DNA of 64,000 nt from Alphaproteobacteria bacterium (GTDB lineage: Bacteria; Pseudomonadota; Alphaproteobacteria; Rhizobiales; Rhizobiaceae), in contig BOKV01000008.1 of NCBI GenBank assembly GCA_016861165.1, positions 62,001-126,000 of the forward strand, given 5' to 3'. A program made the translations under genes and the position numbers. The number at the start of each line of letters is the position of its first letter. Within the stretch, counting starts at the first letter, position 1. The notes under the pieces were generated by a model. That model did not search any database. It worked only from the letters and a program-made list of their open reading frames with translations, and was not told where the DNA came from. Positions 62,141 through 64,000 of the stretch are shown here, piece after piece.

Positions 62141-64000
62141 TCAGAAGCTCAGCGATATGTCGCGATGGTGGGCGACGCAGCCGGCGACCGCCAGCGCCTG
62201 CTCGCGCGGGAAGCGCGGCTGCTGGCGCAGGCCGATATTGTTGCGGATGGCTTCCTCCAGGCCTGACATCGCCGGCAGCAGCTCGGCGGCGGCCGGCACG
62301 CGCCAGGCGGCTTCCGCGTCGAGCGCCTGCCTTGCCTCGACGAGCCTTGCGGCCGCTTCGGCGCGGTCGGGTTCACCCTCGCTGAGCGCCCGGCGCGCCG
62401 CCGATAGCGGCGAGCGGATGTCGCCGGTATCGGCGAGCGCGTTGACGAGCGCCTCGATCTCGCCGATGCGGTCGGCGGCCTCCTGCGGCTCCAATCTGTC
62501 GAGCTCGCCGGTTACGGCTTGGAGCGCGCCACGCGCCTCGACCAGGCCGTCGGCCGACGCCAGCACGGCGCTCACGGCGGCAATGTCGCCATAGGCGCTG
62601 TCGGCGGCGCGCCGGTAGCTGTTGCGCGCCGTATCCTCTGCCTTCTGCAGACCGGCGAAGGTATCATGGATCTCGTCCCAGCCATCCGGAATCCGGGCGA
62701 GGCGCTGATCATGCTCGGTGGTCAATGCCTCGATCCGGACACGCAGGCGCTGCCGGCGCTCTTCGGCCTCCGCATCATCGCCGCGCACGCGGTCGAGCCG
62801 GGTCTGCAGTTCGCTGATTTCAACCTCGACCTTGCGGGCATCGCGCTCGATGGAGCGCACGCGGGAGTGGACCGGGCGATAGGCCGGCGTCGCCGCCTCG
62901 ACCGTGGCGTGGGCGAGGCGAACCTGCTCGACGAGGTCGAACACCTGCGCGGCCGCCTCGAATCCCTGGCCGGCGCGGCGGGCAAGCGCCTCGGGCAGCA
63001 GCGACAGGTCGCGCGCCCGCGCCTGCTCGATGGCCCGGCGGATGCCGTCGCCTTCGCTGGCAAGCGTGTCGAAGACATAGCGCTCGACGCAAAACTGCAG
63101 GCCCGGATTGCGCGGCGGCGGCGCCGTCTCCGCCTGCAGCGACATGCGCGCCGGCAGGTAATTGACCAGCGGCGGCGTCATGCCGACGATGGCCAGCGCG
63201 ACGAGCTGCAGGACGATGAACGCCACCACCCCCTTGTAGATGTCAAGCGTCCGCACGATCGCCGGCGCCACGCCCCTTAGATAGAACAGGGCGAAGCCGA
63301 AGGGCGGCGTCAGGAACGAGGTCTGGATGTTGAGCCCGACCATGACGCCGAACCAGACGGCGGTGACGTTGGCCTGCGGGTCGGCGAGCAGGATCGGCGC
63401 CACGATCGGCACCACCACGACGGCGATCTCGATGAAGTCGAGGAAGAAGCCGAGGATGAAGATCACCGCCATGACGATGACGAACTGGGTCCAGAAGCCG
63501 CCGGGCAGACCGGTCAGGAATTCGCGCACCAGCTCCTCGCCGCCGAAGGCACGGAAGGCCGCCGTCAGCATGGCGGCGCCGAGCAGGATGATGAACACCA
63601 GCGAGGTGGTCTTGGCCGTCTCGACCATGACGCCGTAGAGCGTGTCGCCGATACGCAGGGCGCGCCAGGCGCTCCAGACGAGCGCGGCGACCAGGCCGAG
63701 GAGCGCCGTCGACATCAGCGCCAGGCCAAGGACGTCCTCTACCGTGTCGACAGACCTGACGTTGATCTCGAACTGCGAGCGGACCAGCGCCATCGCCACC
63801 AGCGAGGCTATCGCCAGGATGGCCGGGTAGAAGGCGCTTCTGGCGCCGTCCTTGAGCTTGTAGCCGGCCATGATTAGGGCGCCGGCGGCGCCGATCGCAC
63901 CGGCCTGGTTGACCGTGGCGATGCCGGCGATGATCGAGCCGAGCACGATCAGGATGAGCGCGAGCGGCGGGATGAGCGCGATGAAGACGCGGCCGGCGAA
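62141..64000 (-). CDS. TRAP transporter large permease (DctM-like), N-terminus outside window
   Basis: At least 619 residues, with the start beyond the window. The upstream part has DctM-type helices: ALIMAGYKLKDG, FFLDFIEIAVVVVPIVAPILL and FLTPPFGFALFYLRG, typical of the COG4664 large permease branch, which imports organic acids with a DctP binding protein. After MTPPLVNYLPARM (about 335 residues from the end) comes a long, hydrophilic, Glu/Arg-rich region predicted to form coiled coils, which ordinary DctM proteins (about 430 aa) lack. Confidence 0.87.
   Translation of the reverse strand, partial: FAGRVFIALIPPLALILIVLGSIIAGIATVNQAGAIGAAGALIMAGYKLKDGARSAFYPAILAIASLVAMALVRSQFEINVRSVDTVEDVLGLALMSTALLGLVAALVWSAWRALRIGDTLYGVMVETAKTTSLVFIILLGAAMLTAAFRAFGGEELVREFLTGLPGGFWTQFVIVMAVIFILGFFLDFIEIAVVVVPIVAPILLADPQANVTAVWFGVMVGLNIQTSFLTPPFGFALFYLRGVAPAIVRTLDIYKGVVAFIVLQLVALAIVGMTPPLVNYLPARMSLQAETAPPPRNPGLQFCVERYVFDTLASEGDGIRRAIEQARARDLSLLPEALARRAGQGFEAAAQVFDLVEQVRLAHATVEAATPAYRPVHSRVRSIERDARKVEVEISELQTRLDRVRGDDAEAEERRQRLRVRIEALTTEHDQRLARIPDGWDEIHDTFAGLQKAEDTARNSYRRAADSAYGDIAAVSAVLASADGLVEARGALQAVTGELDRLEPQEAADRIGEIEALVNALADTGDIRSPLSAARRALSEGEPDRAEAAARLVEARQALDAEAAWRVPAAAELLPAMSGLEEAIRNNIGLRQQPRFPREQALAVAGCVAHHRDISLSF

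Overview
The window is high-GC DNA (roughly 68-70% by eye) in which almost every third codon position is G or C. The gene content and gene order point to an alphaproteobacterium of the Hyphomicrobiales (Rhizobiales). Markers for this include argH-lptM-lysA, hpt-receiver-ftsEX, hisC next to an arogenate/prephenate dehydrogenase and a DUF2125 gene, an IMPase/N-formylglutamate amidohydrolase/cpdR block, a TIGR02302 protein, DUF2794, DUF1013 (TrcR), an IalB-family protein and a perfect CtrA box. The species cannot be named from the sequence alone. No transposase, integrase, prophage or CRISPR array is visible, and the region reads as core chromosome.

Layout: 0-5 kb holds an acyl-CoA synthetase (cut by the window edge), an MscS-type channel, a KDG-kinase-like sugar kinase and tRNA-Leu(CAA). 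5-12 kb holds a DedA/VTT-like membrane protein, DsbB, an HNH protein, an AlkA-type glycosylase, glutamyl-Q tRNA(Asp) synthetase, a YihY-family protein, a HIG1-domain protein, a cobalamin adenosyltransferase and a rhomboid protease. 12-15 kb holds etfBA, 3-hydroxybutyryl-CoA dehydrogenase and a TlpA-like thioredoxin. 15-21 kb holds argH-lptM-lysA and TIGR02302. 21-25 kb holds hpt with a receiver protein, facing ftsEX across a CtrA box. 24-32 kb holds YdcF, PlsC, ChaC, DUF2125, TyrC, HisC, a methyltransferase and GloB. 32-39 kb holds a Bax-inhibitor-1 protein, the YbbP/YbbA/TesA set, ThpR, YkvA and a TrmH-family methylase. 40.4-43.1 kb is a bufferin-type RiPP operon, followed by a thermosensor-controlled hsp20. 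44-47 kb holds the hydrolase, IMPase, a suhB/alpha-r8 sRNA, N-formylglutamate amidohydrolase, cpdR and tRNA-Val(GAC). 47-57 kb holds an MFS transporter, lemA with two TPM-domain genes, SDR, VOC, YafY/WYL, TrcR, an MMPL exporter and a small exported protein. 57-62 kb is a metal-homeostasis cluster (CobW GTPase, WD40 protein, LysR, DUF1007, NicO). The window ends inside a TRAP large permease with an unusual coiled-coil tail.

Four things stand out. A ~100-bp intergenic repeat with a terminal hairpin occurs seven times, always beside a stop codon; in three places it supplies the stop codon of the neighbouring gene. The bufferin operon bufA1-bufB-bufC-bufD is complete, and its last gene ends inside one of these repeats. 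Three RNA-level regulators can be read directly: a ROSE-like thermometer on hsp20 beneath an RpoH-like promoter, a ~79-nt CU-rich sRNA with its own promoter and terminator, and a hairpin leader on the Bax-inhibitor gene. Finally, a small exported protein carries an in-frame amber codon followed by 15 more codons with coding-like composition.

Cell-cycle genes recur (ftsEX, cpdR, a second CpdR-like receiver, trcR, a CtrA site), consistent with the CtrA-centred network of this order.
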